Positions 49,099 to 57,894 of a stretch of DNA of 64,000 nucleotides are shown piece by piece. The translations under genes and the position numbers were made by a program. The DNA is taken from positions 1 to 64,000 of the forward strand of contig JAAVZX010000034.1 in assembly GCA_022791875.1 (NCBI GenBank), in the 5' to 3' direction. This DNA comes from Oscillibacter sp. Lineage in GTDB: Bacteria > Bacillota > Clostridia > Oscillospirales > Oscillospiraceae. Below the pieces are notes generated by a model. That model did not search any database. It worked only from the letters and a program-made list of their open reading frames with translations, and was not told the origin of the DNA. Within the stretch, counting starts at the first letter, position 1. The number at the start of each line of letters is the position of its first letter.

Positions 49099-49866
49099 AT
49101 GCTCTATGATGCTCCTGAAAGCACCTTGCGCACCGGCAGCATTTTCAAAAACGACTCAGAGTACATTTCCTACCTCCTTATGAAGTACATCCAGGAGGAC
49201 GGCGCGCCGGTGGGAGCGTGGACCCTCCGCGAAAAGCTCCTGGCCCACGGCATTGACCGCGGCACCGCAACCATCGGACGTTACCTGAAAAGCCTCGACA
49301 GCCAGGACTATACCATCACCCAGGGAAACCAGGGCCGTCTCCTGACGCCCCGGGGCGTAACGCGCCTTCACCAGATCGAAAAGGCCCTGCAGGAGGTAGA
49401 GGTCCAGAATTTCCTCACCGCAACCACTCAGATCCATGAATATCAGGACCTGATCGACCTTCTCTACGTCCGGCGCCTGCTGGAAACGGAAACGGCGGCC
49501 CTGGCGGCGGAATACGCAACCGAAGGGGAGCTGAAGCAGCTTCAAAGCGCACTTGAGGCTCATGAGCGATGCGTCGCCTTGAACAGCGACCCGACAGAAA
49601 CCGCTCTCATTTTTCACCAGACCATTGCGGATATCTGCCACAACAAGTTTTTGCAGGCCCTCATGCAGTTCCTGATTTACAAGGAGACGGAAATCGAATG
49701 CACCATCGAATCCCTTGTCTCCCGGGAACTCGGACCGGCTTACGTTGTGGAGCATGAGGCGATTACGAAGGCGATTTGCAGCCATGACGCGAAAAAGGCC
49801 GGCCAGCTGATGTCCCAGCATGTCTATACAATATACAGCGATGTTGACCAGTCCGTCCGGATATAA
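49099..49866 (+). CDS. Winged-helix (RNase R-type HTH) + FCD domain regulator, paralog 2
   Basis: A 255-residue regulator with the same unusual architecture as the protein at 40884-41705. The winged helix (EYISYLLMKYIQEDGAPVGA, WTLREKLLAHGIDRGTATIG, RYLKSLDSQDYT, GRLLTPRGVTRL) is followed by FCD (LIDLLYVRRLLETETAALAA, FHQTIADICHNKFLQALMQF, EHEAITKAICSHDAKKAGQL). The shared start pattern APVGAWTLREKL / SPLGAWVMKERL shows direct paralogy. It is divergent from the BNR gene and may repress it and itself. GAAAGGAAG precedes the ATG. Confidence 0.85.
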   Translation: MLYDAPESTLRTGSIFKNDSEYISYLLMKYIQEDGAPVGAWTLREKLLAHGIDRGTATIGRYLKSLDSQDYTITQGNQGRLLTPRGVTRLHQIEKALQEVEVQNFLTATTQIHEYQDLIDLLYVRRLLETETAALAAEYATEGELKQLQSALEAHERCVALNSDPTETALIFHQTIADICHNKFLQALMQFLIYKETEIECTIESLVSRELGPAYVVEHEAITKAICSHDAKKAGQLMSQHVYTIYSDVDQSVRI

Positions 49867-49945
49867 AGCGGGAACGCGTACAGGCATCGTAAGAAAAAAC
49901 CGCCCCCGCCGTAAGAGCCTCCCTTATCCCCCAGCCCAATAAATT

Positions 49946-49973
49946 CGGCCAGCAGTCTTTTCTCTGCTGGCCG
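49946..49973. terminator. Bidirectional terminator
   Basis: CGGCCAGCAG-TCTTTTCT-CTGCTGGCCG. AAATT on the left reads as U on the minus strand and AAAAATTTTG follows on the right; it separates convergent genes. Confidence 0.8.
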
Positions 49974-50045
49974 AAAAATTTTGTATGTTCATTTTTCCTA
50001 TCTGAAGCTGGTTCAGGGCACTTTCTTCACATAGGCTGCACCTCC

Positions 50046-51284
50046 TCAGCTCAGCCCCGCCACCGCCACAAACACCCCCGAAATCTCATACCAGGTCCCG
50101 AAGTCCACGCTCCCCGTCTGAGGCAGGTGGAAAATCCTCTGGAACGCCTCTACCGCCTCCCGGGTCGCCGGTCCGTAAATCCCGTCCGCGGCCACCTTGG
50201 GAATCGCCGGGAAATTCCCCGCGATGCGGTTCAGCTGCTCCTGGACCGTCCGCACCGCCTCCCCTTCGCTGCCCTCCGTCAGCACTTCGCCGCCGTAGGA
50301 CAGGGGCACCCCCTCCACCTTCTCCGCGCTCTTGAGGTAAATCTCCGAGCCGTAGTACTTCCGCAGGATGCTCATGGCGTCCCAGCCCTGCTCCGCCAGG
50401 GCCTGGGAGCCCCACTGGCTCAGCCCGCCGCACTGGGTCCGCCGCCCGTCGCAGTATTGGGTGAAGAGGGGTTGGGCGATGCCCTCCTTCGTGATGTAGG
50501 TGGTGAAGAGGTCGTCGACCGCCACGCCGATCTCCTCGAAAATGGTCCGGCCGTGGGAGTAGGACTGGTCGAAGGCCGTGGAGCCGGTGATGGTGAAATC
50601 GTAGCCCTTGCTTCTATACCACTCCGTATAGACCCGGTTCAGGGTGAAGGAGAGGATGGCCAGGACGTTGGCCTTGATGGCCTCCGTCCGCCAGGTGGAG
50701 TAGATTTCGCTGCACGCCACGTTCTTGATGTAGTCCTTGAAGGGCACCCAGTAATTGGGTGCGGAGGCGTCGTCGGGCCGTCCGGCGTGGACCACGATGA
50801 ACTCCGGAATCACCGGCTCCGGCAGCACCACCAGGCCCCCCGGCTCCGGCAGGGGCTTCACCTCGTCCTCCTGGGGCCGCTGTGATGGCTCGCCCCAGAG
50901 GGCGTGGGGGGGCAGCAGGACGTTCCGGACGTTGAAGCCCTTCGGCGTGGCCGCCGGGAGCGCCGCCCGCTGCACCGCCCGCCCCGCGGGCAGCACCTCC
51001 GCCCCGCCGATGTGCAGCGTCTGATAGCCCTCCGCCGAGACGGTCACGTTGTACACGGCGTAGGGCCGCTGCTCCGCCGTGTTCTCCACCACGGACAGCT
51101 CCATGGGCGGCGCGGGGAGCTCCACAAAGGGCGTCTGCCCCGAGGCGTCCGTGGACATCTCCTCCAGGACCCGCCCGTCGGCGGGGTCGCTGATCCGCAC
51201 CCGGGCCCCGGGCACGGGCCGGGGCGTCTCCCCGGCGGTGACAAAAATTTGCAGATTGCCTTTTTCGTAGTAGCTTGGATTCAT
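50046..51284 (-). CDS. SpoIID-like protein with peptidoglycan-binding domain
   Basis: A 412-residue protein. The N-terminal ~95 residues are a carboxypeptidase-regulatory-like beta domain (VPGARVRISDPADGRVLEEM, VTVSAEGYQTLHIGG). The centre (about 165-305) resembles SpoIID/LytB amidase-enhancer domains: YIKNVACSEIYSTWRTEAIK, ANVLAILSFTLNRVYTEW, YCDGRRTQCGGLSQWGSQAL. The C-terminal ~75 residues are PG_binding_1 (EGEAVRTVQEQLNRIAGNF, DGIYGPATREAVEAFQRIF). No signal peptide is visible. SpoIID cuts denuded glycan during engulfment. Divergent from two subtilases, suggesting a sporulation or germination role. Confidence 0.85.
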   Translation of the reverse strand: MNPSYYEKGNLQIFVTAGETPRPVPGARVRISDPADGRVLEEMSTDASGQTPFVELPAPPMELSVVENTAEQRPYAVYNVTVSAEGYQTLHIGGAEVLPAGRAVQRAALPAATPKGFNVRNVLLPPHALWGEPSQRPQEDEVKPLPEPGGLVVLPEPVIPEFIVVHAGRPDDASAPNYWVPFKDYIKNVACSEIYSTWRTEAIKANVLAILSFTLNRVYTEWYRSKGYDFTITGSTAFDQSYSHGRTIFEEIGVAVDDLFTTYITKEGIAQPLFTQYCDGRRTQCGGLSQWGSQALAEQGWDAMSILRKYYGSEIYLKSAEKVEGVPLSYGGEVLTEGSEGEAVRTVQEQLNRIAGNFPAIPKVAADGIYGPATREAVEAFQRIFHLPQTGSVDFGTWYEISGVFVAVAGLS

Positions 51285-51310
51285 ATCGGCAGTCCTCCTT
51301 TCCGTATACT
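51280..51310 (+). promoter_or_regulatory. Possible promoter of the subtilase pair
   Basis: GTATACTA (TATACT 51305-51310) with TTCATA (51280-51285) at 19 bases. This is a loose fit to forespore sigma-G promoters (TGAATA / CATACTA) and also to a sigma-A -10. Treat as tentative. Confidence 0.35.
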
Positions 51311-51359
51311 ATTCTATGCGGACGGCGCCGCCGCGCGCCGCCGGAGACAGGAGGGCTGT

Positions 51360-52934
51360 ATGGAGTACATCATCAAATACACGGGGGACATTCTCTCCCT
51401 GGGCTACCCCACCGAACTGCTGGATGCCCAGTTCGCCATTATGGAGCTGGAAAACGAAGACCCGGAACGGCTGCTGGAGCACCGGCAGGTGACCAGCTTC
51501 GAGCCCGCCCGCCGCCTCAGCGGCCTCATGGCCCAAGGCGGGCCCGCGGACCCCAGGAGCATGGAGGCGGCGTGCATTCCGCCGGTCCGGCGGGAGCACG
51601 GCCTCACGGGCCAGGGGGTCCTGATCGGCTTCGTGGACTCCGGCATCGACCTGAACCACCCGGAATTTCTGGGCCCGGACGGCGCCAGCCGCGTCACGGC
51701 CCTCTGGGACATGACGGCTACAGAGGGCACGCCCCCCAGGGGCTTCCGCCATGGCGCGGCCTGGTCCCGGGCGGAAATCGCCGCGGGCCGTGCGGAGTCC
51801 CCCGACCAGAGCGGCCACGGCACCGCCGTCGCGGCCATCGCCGCCGGGCGCAGCGGCGCGGCCCCGGGGGCCTCCATCGCCGCCGTGAAGCTCCCCAGCG
51901 CCCGGACCACGGACATCATGCGGGCCATGAAGTTCCTCCTGGACCAGGCGGAGGAGCGGGGGATGCCCTGCGTCATCAACCTGAGCTACGGCACCAACTG
52001 CGGCTCCCACTGGGGCCAGACCCTGTTTGAGTCCTACATCGACCAGTCGGCCCAGCGGGGGCGCAGCGCCGTGGTCTGCGCCGCGGGGAACGAGGGCTCC
52101 GGGGCCCACCACTTCCTGGGCCGTCTGACGGAAAACGGCGTCCTGGACGCGGAGTTCACCGTCTCCACCCGCCGGGAGCAGGTATACCTCTCCCTCTGGA
52201 AGAGCTTCGCCGACGAGGCGGCCTTCGAGCTGGTACTGCCCAACGGGCAGTCCACCGGCCCCCTGGCGGAGGGGACCCACCTCCTGCGCTTCGGCTCCAT
52301 CCGGGTGTCGGTGTTCTACGGCGTCCCCACCCACTACAGCGTTTCCCAGGAGGTCCTCTTCCTCCTGGACGCCCCGCCGGGGGCCCTGGACGGCCTCTGG
52401 CGGCTCCGCTGCTACGGGAAGAAAATCGCCGACGGACGCTTCAACGTCTGGCTCCCCACGGTGGAGGAGGTCAGCGACCGCACCGCCTTCCTCCAGCCCC
52501 AGCCGGACCTCACCATCACCCTCCCCGCCACGGCCCTGTACCCCATCTCGGTAGGGGGCTTCCGCCCCGAGACGGAGACGGTCAGCCCCTTCTCCGGGCG
52601 GGGCATCCAGGACTGCTCCGGGCGGACCCTCCTGGACCTGACGGCTCCGGCGGAGGGGGTGCGCTCCGCGAAAGCGGGCGGGGGCTACGACACGTTTACC
52701 GGCACCAGCATGGCCGCACCCTTCGTCTCCGGCGCGGCGGCGCTGATGATGGAGTGGGGGGTGGTCCGGGGGAACGACCTGTTCCTCTACAACCAGCGGG
52801 TGAAGGCGTTCCTCTGCAAGGGGGCCATGCGCAGCCCGTTCCTGAGCTACCCCAACCCCCAGTGGGGCTACGGGCGGCTGAACCTCTGCGCCACGATGGA
52901 TGCTTTAGTCAGCCATCTGGAAAGGGGGGTGTGA
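51360..52934 (+). CDS. Subtilisin-like (S8) protease, Csp type, 1
   Basis: A 524-residue cytoplasmic-type subtilase without signal peptide. N-terminal propeptide-like segment (EYIIKYTGDILSLGYPTELL), catalytic Asp in IGFVDSGIDLNHPEF (near residue 95), His in DQSGHGTAVAAIA (near 157) and Ser in FTGTSMAAPFVSG (near 450). The long insert between His and Ser is as in CspA/B/C of Clostridium. Csp proteases process the cortex hydrolase pro-SleC in germination. All three catalytic residues are present, unlike C. difficile CspC. CAGGAGGG precedes the ATG. Confidence 0.9.
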   Translation: MEYIIKYTGDILSLGYPTELLDAQFAIMELENEDPERLLEHRQVTSFEPARRLSGLMAQGGPADPRSMEAACIPPVRREHGLTGQGVLIGFVDSGIDLNHPEFLGPDGASRVTALWDMTATEGTPPRGFRHGAAWSRAEIAAGRAESPDQSGHGTAVAAIAAGRSGAAPGASIAAVKLPSARTTDIMRAMKFLLDQAEERGMPCVINLSYGTNCGSHWGQTLFESYIDQSAQRGRSAVVCAAGNEGSGAHHFLGRLTENGVLDAEFTVSTRREQVYLSLWKSFADEAAFELVLPNGQSTGPLAEGTHLLRFGSIRVSVFYGVPTHYSVSQEVLFLLDAPPGALDGLWRLRCYGKKIADGRFNVWLPTVEEVSDRTAFLQPQPDLTITLPATALYPISVGGFRPETETVSPFSGRGIQDCSGRTLLDLTAPAEGVRSAKAGGGYDTFTGTSMAAPFVSGAAALMMEWGVVRGNDLFLYNQRVKAFLCKGAMRSPFLSYPNPQWGYGRLNLCATMDALVSHLERGV

Positions 52935-52936
52935 CC

Positions 52937-54649
52937 ATGCGCCTGTCACCGGAAACCCTGGCGTTCATCCACGCGCCGGACACCGTGGACTTCGTCACCC
53001 GCGCCACGGACACCTTCTTCGACTACGCCCACAGCTCCGATGAAATCGTGGTGGGCCAAATGCTCTCCGGGCGCTACGTCTTAGGCTACGTCAAGGCGGA
53101 GAATTTTCACAAGCTGGAGGAAGCCCTGGGGGCGGCCTTCGTCAGCTCCGTGCCGGTGGTCCTGGGCCTCCTGGACCGCCCCGCCCTGGAGGCGGCGGGG
53201 GTCTCCCAGGTCCACAGCCAGCCCTACCTGAACCTGAAGGGCCGGGGCGTCCTGGTCGGCTTCCTGGACACCGGCATCGACTACACCCAGGAGGTCTTTC
53301 GCTACGCGGACGGCACCAGCAAAATCCAGTACATCTACGACCAGACCGCCGGGGGCGAGCCCCCCTCCGGCTTCCTCCTGGGCCACGAGTACAGCAAGGC
53401 GGAGATTGACGCCGCCCTGGCCTCCCAGGACCCCTACGCCCTGGTCCCCCAGCGGGACGAGGACGGCCACGGCACCTTCCTGGCCTCCGTGGCGGCGGGC
53501 CGGCAGCTGGAGGACTTTACCGGGGCCGCGCCGGACGCGGAAATCATCGCCGTGAAGCTGAAAAAGGCCCGCCCCTTCTACCGTGAGAAATACTGCATCC
53601 CGGCGGAGCAGGCCCACGCCTACGAGTCCAGCGCGGTGATGCTGGGGGTGGAGTACATATTGAAAAAAGCCCGGGAGCTGGGGCGTCCCGTGGCCATCTG
53701 CATCGGCCTGGGGACCAACGCCGGGAGCCACGACGGCGCCAGCGTCTTCGAGGAATACCTGGGCAGCGTGTCCATCCAGAAGGGGGTATGCCTCTGCGCG
53801 GCGGCGGGGAACGAGGCGGAGGCCCGGCACCACACCGGGGGCATTCTCCAGCCGGGTCAGAAGCCGGGGCAGATTGACCTGAAAGTGGGGGACAACGCCG
53901 GGGACATCTACCTCTCCGTCTGGAACACGGTGGCGGACCGGCTGTCCATCTCGGTCCGCTCCCCCTCGGGGGAACTGGTGGGGCGGGTGCCCGCCCGGCC
54001 CGGCGCGGCCCCCGCCGCGGACGTGAAGCTGGTCCTGGAGGCGGCGCGGGTCCAGATTGAGTACCACTTCCCGGTGGAGGGCAGCGGGGGCCAGCTGTCC
54101 ATCATCCGGATTCTGGGGGCCACGCCGGGGGTGTGGACCATCCAGCTCCACGGGGACGTGCTGCTCAGCGGGCAGTACCAGGTGTGGCTCCCCATCTCGG
54201 GCTTTGTATCCCCCACGGTGGAGTTCCTCTCCGCGTCTCCGGACTACACCGTCACCAGTCCCGGCACCGCCATCGGGGTCATCTGCTGCGGGGCCTACGA
54301 CAGCGCGGGGAAGAGCCTGTACGCCAAGAGCTCCCGTGGCCCCGCCTGGGGCGGGCGGGTGATGCCGGACCTGGTGGCCCCCGGGGTGGGGGTGGGGGGG
54401 ATTTATCCCTACGGCCCCGGCCTCATGAGCGGAACCAGCGCGGCGGCGGCGGTTCTGGCGGGCATCTGCGCCCTGCTGCTCCAGTGGGGCATCCGGGAGG
54501 GGAACGACCCGGCCATGGGGACGTACCAGATCCGCGCGTACCTGATCCGGGGCTGCCTCCGGCGGCCCGACATGGAGTATCCCAACAACCAGTGGGGCTA
54601 CGGCTCCGTGCAGCTGATGCAGAGCTTTCATCTGATGCGGGAGCTGTGA
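52937..54649 (+). CDS. Subtilisin-like (S8) protease, Csp type, 2
   Basis: A 570-residue paralog of the preceding protease, starting two bases after its stop (AAAGGGGGG upstream). Catalytic Asp in VGFLDTGIDYTQEVF (about 112), His in DEDGHGTFLASVA (about 178), Ser in LMSGTSAAAAVLAG (about 498). GTNAGSHDGASVFEEYL and NNQWGYGSVQLMQSFHL are shared family segments (NPQWGYGRLNL in the first). The triad is intact. Tandem Csp-like proteases suggest an autoprocessing pair at the spore cortex. Confidence 0.9.
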   Translation: MRLSPETLAFIHAPDTVDFVTRATDTFFDYAHSSDEIVVGQMLSGRYVLGYVKAENFHKLEEALGAAFVSSVPVVLGLLDRPALEAAGVSQVHSQPYLNLKGRGVLVGFLDTGIDYTQEVFRYADGTSKIQYIYDQTAGGEPPSGFLLGHEYSKAEIDAALASQDPYALVPQRDEDGHGTFLASVAAGRQLEDFTGAAPDAEIIAVKLKKARPFYREKYCIPAEQAHAYESSAVMLGVEYILKKARELGRPVAICIGLGTNAGSHDGASVFEEYLGSVSIQKGVCLCAAAGNEAEARHHTGGILQPGQKPGQIDLKVGDNAGDIYLSVWNTVADRLSISVRSPSGELVGRVPARPGAAPAADVKLVLEAARVQIEYHFPVEGSGGQLSIIRILGATPGVWTIQLHGDVLLSGQYQVWLPISGFVSPTVEFLSASPDYTVTSPGTAIGVICCGAYDSAGKSLYAKSSRGPAWGGRVMPDLVAPGVGVGGIYPYGPGLMSGTSAAAAVLAGICALLLQWGIREGNDPAMGTYQIRAYLIRGCLRRPDMEYPNNQWGYGSVQLMQSFHLMREL

Positions 54650-54654
54650 GGCGC

Positions 54655-54790
54655 GGCCCCTCCCCCGCGCCCTGGGCACCCGTAGGAAACGTATCCGTAG
54701 GGGCCGCCCCCCTGGGCGGCCCCTCCCCCGCGTCCCGGGCACCTGCGGGGAACGGGACGCCGAGGGCGGCGTCCCCTACGGGCGGACCTG
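54655..54790. repeat. GC-rich intergenic repeat cluster, family II (second site)
   Basis: Units GTAGGGGCCGCCCCCCTGGG (54696-54723) and GGGACGCCGAGGGCGGCGTC followed by CCCTACGGGCGGACCTGCC (54753-54792) with linkers CCTCCCCCGCGCCCTGGGCA / CCTCCCCCGCGTCCCGGGCA. They share the GTAGGGG/CCCCTAC boundaries and GGGCGGACCTG with the cluster at 31 kb. Confidence 0.85.
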
Positions 54791-54800
54791 CCTGGGGCGC

Positions 54801-54842
54801 AAAAACGGCTGGGGATTGCGGAATTTCCGTAATCCCCAGCCG
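54801..54842 (-). terminator. Terminator of the chemoreceptor gene
   Basis: GGCTGGGGATTGCGG and CCGTAATCCCCAGCC pair (one wobble/mismatch) and are followed on the minus strand by GTTTTTGCG. Confidence 0.9.
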
Positions 54843-54873
54843 AAATATTACCTTACGTATTCGCTCCCGCCGC

Positions 54874-56901
54874 CTACTGAATCCGGAAGCGGCTGATCAG
54901 GCTGCTCAGAATCCGCGACTGCCGGGACAGCTCCATGGACACCTCTGCGCTCTTCTCCGCCGCGGCGGAGTTGTTCAGGACCACCGCGGAAATCTCCTTG
55001 ATGCCCGTCTCCACCAGGGCGATCATCTCCGCCTGCTGGACGCTGGCGGAGGCAATCTCGTCCATCAGGGCCTTGATGGACTGGATGCAGCCGTCGATGT
55101 CCTTCATGGCGGAGACGGCCAGATCCGTGGACTCCGTACCGCTCCGGGCGCTCCGGACGGAACGGCTGATGAGCTCGTTGGTGTTCTGGGCCGCCTCGGA
55201 GGACTTTGCCGCCAGGCTCCGCACCTCCTCCGCCACCACGGAGAAGCCCTTCCCCGCGTTCCCCGCCCGGGCCGCCTCCACGGAGGCGTTCAGGGCCAGG
55301 ATGTTGGTCTGGAAAGCGATGTCCTCGATGGTCTTGATGATGGTGCCGATCTGGGCGGAGGACTGGTTGATGTTCTGGGTGGCGGCGGTGAGCTGCTCCA
55401 TCTTCGCGTCGGCCTCGGCGGCATAGCCCGTGGCCTGGTCCACCAGCCGGCTAGCGCTGTCACAGCGGACGGTGCTGGTCTGGATCTGCTCCGTGATATC
55501 GCTGACGTTGGTCATGAGGCCCTCCACGGACGCGGCCTGCTCCGTAGTGCCCTGGGCCAGGGCCTGGGCCCCGGAGGACACCCGCTCCGCGCTGCCGTCC
55601 ACCTGCCCCGCCACCTGGGAGATGTTGCGGATCACGTTCACCAGGTTGGCGTGGATGGTCTGGAGGCTGACGGAGAGGGCCTTGAAGTCCCCGATGTAGC
55701 AGGACTCGTTCTCCGTCACGTCGATGGCGAAGTTCCCCCCGGCCATTTCCCCCAGGATACGCCCCACGTCGTCGATGGTTTTCCGGAGGCAGCCGCAGAC
55801 CCGGTGGGTGGTCTGGGCGATCATGCCGATCTCGTCGGAGCGCTCATAGAAGGGCTCCAGCTCCTGGTCGGCGGAGAGGTTCAGGTCCCCCAGGCGTCCG
55901 ATGGCCCGCTCCACCACCATGAGCTCCCGGCCCTCCCGGCGCAGGAGCAGGAGGGTGAGCAGGATGATGGCCGCGGCCATGACGGCGCAGAGGACCCCCA
56001 CCAGGACCCGCACGGTGGTGACGGAGCCGTAGACCTCCGCGGCGCTGTCCCGGACCATGAAGACCCAGCCCCGGTCCCGGAGGTACTTGTAGACCACGAA
56101 CTGGCGCACGCCGTCCTCGTCCCGGTAGGAATATGTATTGGCCTGGGTGCCCCCGCCGGCCCGGATGCGCCGGATAATCTCCTGATAGCCGGGGTCCGTG
56201 GTTTCGGTGTTGAGAAGCTCGCTGTCCTCGTGGTACAGGTAGACCCCCGTGTCCACGTTCAAAAAGACGTACTCGCTGCCGGGCAGGCCCTTGATGTCCA
56301 GGTCCAGGAGGGAGTCAGTGAGGCGATCGGCGTAGACCCCCGCGCCCACGTAGCCCAGGCAGCGTCCGTTCTGGAAGATGGGGCAGTACATGGAGAGAAT
56401 CATGCTGCCGGTGCCGGGGGACTTCATGATGCCCAGGTTGGTCAGCTTTTCCTGGGCGAGGATGGTGTCCTGGAAGGATTTTAAGGAGTCCCCGGAGCGG
56501 GTGGTCATGCCGATGGCGCCGGGGGAGGTGTGGGTGAGGACGTGGGTGGCGGGGGTCGCGATGTACAGGCCCTCGAAGATGCCCTTGACGGCGGCGAAGT
56601 CCTCCGTGTACGCCTGGGCGCGGGCCAGAAGCTCCGGGTTCTCCGGGTCCCGAAGCAGGTCCCGGACCTCGCTGCCCAGGGCGAAGGCGGTCATATATTC
56701 CTCCGCGGAGAGCACGTACTCGTCAATAATGGCGGCCCGGGACTCCACGGCGTCGGTCATCTGGTTGGTGATGTCGCTTCTGACCATGGACGCGGCGTTG
56801 GTGGAAACCACCAGCCAGAGCAGGGCCATGCCCGCCAGGGTGATGGCGGTGGTGATGATTCCGATCCGCGCGGCCAGCTTCTTGTTCTCTATGAATCGCA
56901 T
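54874..56901 (-). CDS. Methyl-accepting chemotaxis protein
   Basis: A 675-residue transmembrane receptor. TM1 is near residues 10-30 ([20 protein letters not shown]), an extracellular dCache-like sensor covers about 35-285 ([50 protein letters not shown]), and TM2 is near 295-315 ([20 protein letters not shown]). HAMP and the cytoplasmic signalling hairpin follow, with the conserved tip [35 protein letters not shown]. Soluble ligand unknown; Cache domains often bind amino acids or carboxylates. GGAGGGGAG precedes the ATG. Suggests motility somewhere in the genome. Confidence 0.95.
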   Translation of the reverse strand: MRFIENKKLAARIGIITTAITLAGMALLWLVVSTNAASMVRSDITNQMTDAVESRAAIIDEYVLSAEEYMTAFALGSEVRDLLRDPENPELLARAQAYTEDFAAVKGIFEGLYIATPATHVLTHTSPGAIGMTTRSGDSLKSFQDTILAQEKLTNLGIMKSPGTGSMILSMYCPIFQNGRCLGYVGAGVYADRLTDSLLDLDIKGLPGSEYVFLNVDTGVYLYHEDSELLNTETTDPGYQEIIRRIRAGGGTQANTYSYRDEDGVRQFVVYKYLRDRGWVFMVRDSAAEVYGSVTTVRVLVGVLCAVMAAAIILLTLLLLRREGRELMVVERAIGRLGDLNLSADQELEPFYERSDEIGMIAQTTHRVCGCLRKTIDDVGRILGEMAGGNFAIDVTENESCYIGDFKALSVSLQTIHANLVNVIRNISQVAGQVDGSAERVSSGAQALAQGTTEQAASVEGLMTNVSDITEQIQTSTVRCDSASRLVDQATGYAAEADAKMEQLTAATQNINQSSAQIGTIIKTIEDIAFQTNILALNASVEAARAGNAGKGFSVVAEEVRSLAAKSSEAAQNTNELISRSVRSARSGTESTDLAVSAMKDIDGCIQSIKALMDEIASASVQQAEMIALVETGIKEISAVVLNNSAAAEKSAEVSMELSRQSRILSSLISRFRIQ

Positions 56902-56979
56902 AAGGACTCCCCTCCATAGGAATAGGTTTCAGGGGACGGCGGACCCCCGCCCGGCGGCTCCGCCCGATACCCCAGCTGT

Positions 56980-57008
56980 AGTATAGCCTATTTTTTCCCA
57001 TGTATCAA
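56980..57008 (-). promoter_or_regulatory. Promoter of the chemoreceptor gene
   Basis: Minus-strand TTGATA (57003-57008), 17 bases, TATACT (56980-56985). Confidence 0.75.
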
Positions 57009-57075
57009 GAGCTTCCTTGCGGATGTTTGAAAACTTCCCGGCACGGGGCGGCGGTTATGGTGCGGAGCGGCGGGC

Positions 57076-57104
57076 TTGCTTTTGGGCGGGTGATATGGTA
57101 GAAT
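57076..57104 (+). promoter_or_regulatory. Promoter of the GIY-YIG-like/alkyltransferase-like pair
   Basis: TTGCTT (57076-57081), 17 bases, TAGAAT (57099-57104); the ATG follows 21 bases later. Confidence 0.7.
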
Positions 57105-57124
57105 GGGGCCCGAGGTGATAAAAC

Positions 57125-57469
57125 ATGGACAAAAGCAGAAAAAAAGAACTTTTAGGGGCCTATAAGGAGCGGCGTCCGGAGATGGGGGTCCTCTCCTTCC
57201 GGTGCAGCGCCGCGGGGGAGGAATTTCTGATGCCCGCGGCGGACCTCCCGGCGAAGCTGAACCGCATCCGCTTCCAGCTGAACGCGGGGAGCTGCCCCAA
57301 CAAGCGGCTCCAAGCCCTGTGGACGGAGCACGGGGAGGCGGGCTTCGTGGTGGAGGTGGTGAAGACGCTGGAGTACGAGGACCCGGCGGAGGACCACACG
57401 GAAGAGCTGGAAACGCTGTGCGAGCTGTGCCTCCTGGAGCGGCCGGGGGCGGAGCGGATCTGGGGATGA
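57125..57469 (+). CDS. GIY-YIG nuclease-like small protein
   Basis: A 114-residue protein: KKELLGAYKERRPEMGVLSF, RIRFQLNAGSCPNKRLQALW, GEAGFVVEVVKTLEYEDPAE and an acidic helical end. This pattern is found in proteins annotated as GIY-YIG nuclease family in Firmicutes, although the GIY and YIG residues are replaced (MGVLSF, RCSAAGEEFL), so catalytic activity is doubtful. Ten bases separate it from the alkyltransferase-like gene, with which it shares a promoter; a link to DNA repair is possible. Confidence 0.65.
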   Translation: MDKSRKKELLGAYKERRPEMGVLSFRCSAAGEEFLMPAADLPAKLNRIRFQLNAGSCPNKRLQALWTEHGEAGFVVEVVKTLEYEDPAEDHTEELETLCELCLLERPGAERIWG

Positions 57470-57479
57470 GGAACGCCCC

Positions 57480-57776
57480 ATGCAGGACGAGCTGATTTAC
57501 GAAATCCTCTCCGCCGTCTCAGAAATCCCCAAGGGCCGCGTGGCCACCTATGGCCAGATTGCCCGCCTCATTGGCAGGGAGAAGAACGCCCGCCTGGTGG
57601 GAAAGGTGCTGAGCATGGCCCAGTTCTACGGCCGGTACCCCTGCCACCGGGTGGTGAACCACGCGGGCCGTCTGGCCCCCGGCTGGCCGGAGCAGGCCCT
57701 TTTGCTGAAAGCGGAGGGCGTCGCCCTGAAGGACGGCGCCCACGTGGATTTGAAGCGGTATCAATGGGACTGCTAG
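57480..57776 (+). CDS. MGMT family DNA alkyltransferase domain protein
   Basis: A 98-residue single-domain protein matching the C-terminal DNA-binding domain of O6-alkylguanine-DNA alkyltransferases: SAVSEIPKGRVATYGQIARL (helix-turn-helix with arginine finger region), NARLVGKVLSMA, and the active-site YPCHRVVNHAGRLA. Cys is present, so it is not an Atl protein (which has Trp). It lacks the N-terminal MGMT domain. It repairs alkylated guanine or flags it for excision repair. Confidence 0.9.
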   Translation: MQDELIYEILSAVSEIPKGRVATYGQIARLIGREKNARLVGKVLSMAQFYGRYPCHRVVNHAGRLAPGWPEQALLLKAEGVALKDGAHVDLKRYQWDC

Positions 57777-57894
57777 GCTTGCTCCGCCCCTCCCATGTCT
57801 GCCTCATCCTCCCTCTCCGCGGCAGTGGTCCGCCGTTTTTTCCAAGGACTCAGACAGAACGCCCTCCGCCGCCCCCAGACGGGAGCGGCGGGAA

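Noticed and set aside
54133..56484. A 783-codon plus-strand frame across the end of the second subtilase, a repeat cluster and the chemoreceptor
   Set aside because: It crosses a terminator and repeats and is out of frame with both real genes; no protein-like motifs.
57125..57469. Active GIY-YIG endonuclease
   Set aside because: The signature GIY and YIG tripeptides are not present, so only a distant family label is supported.
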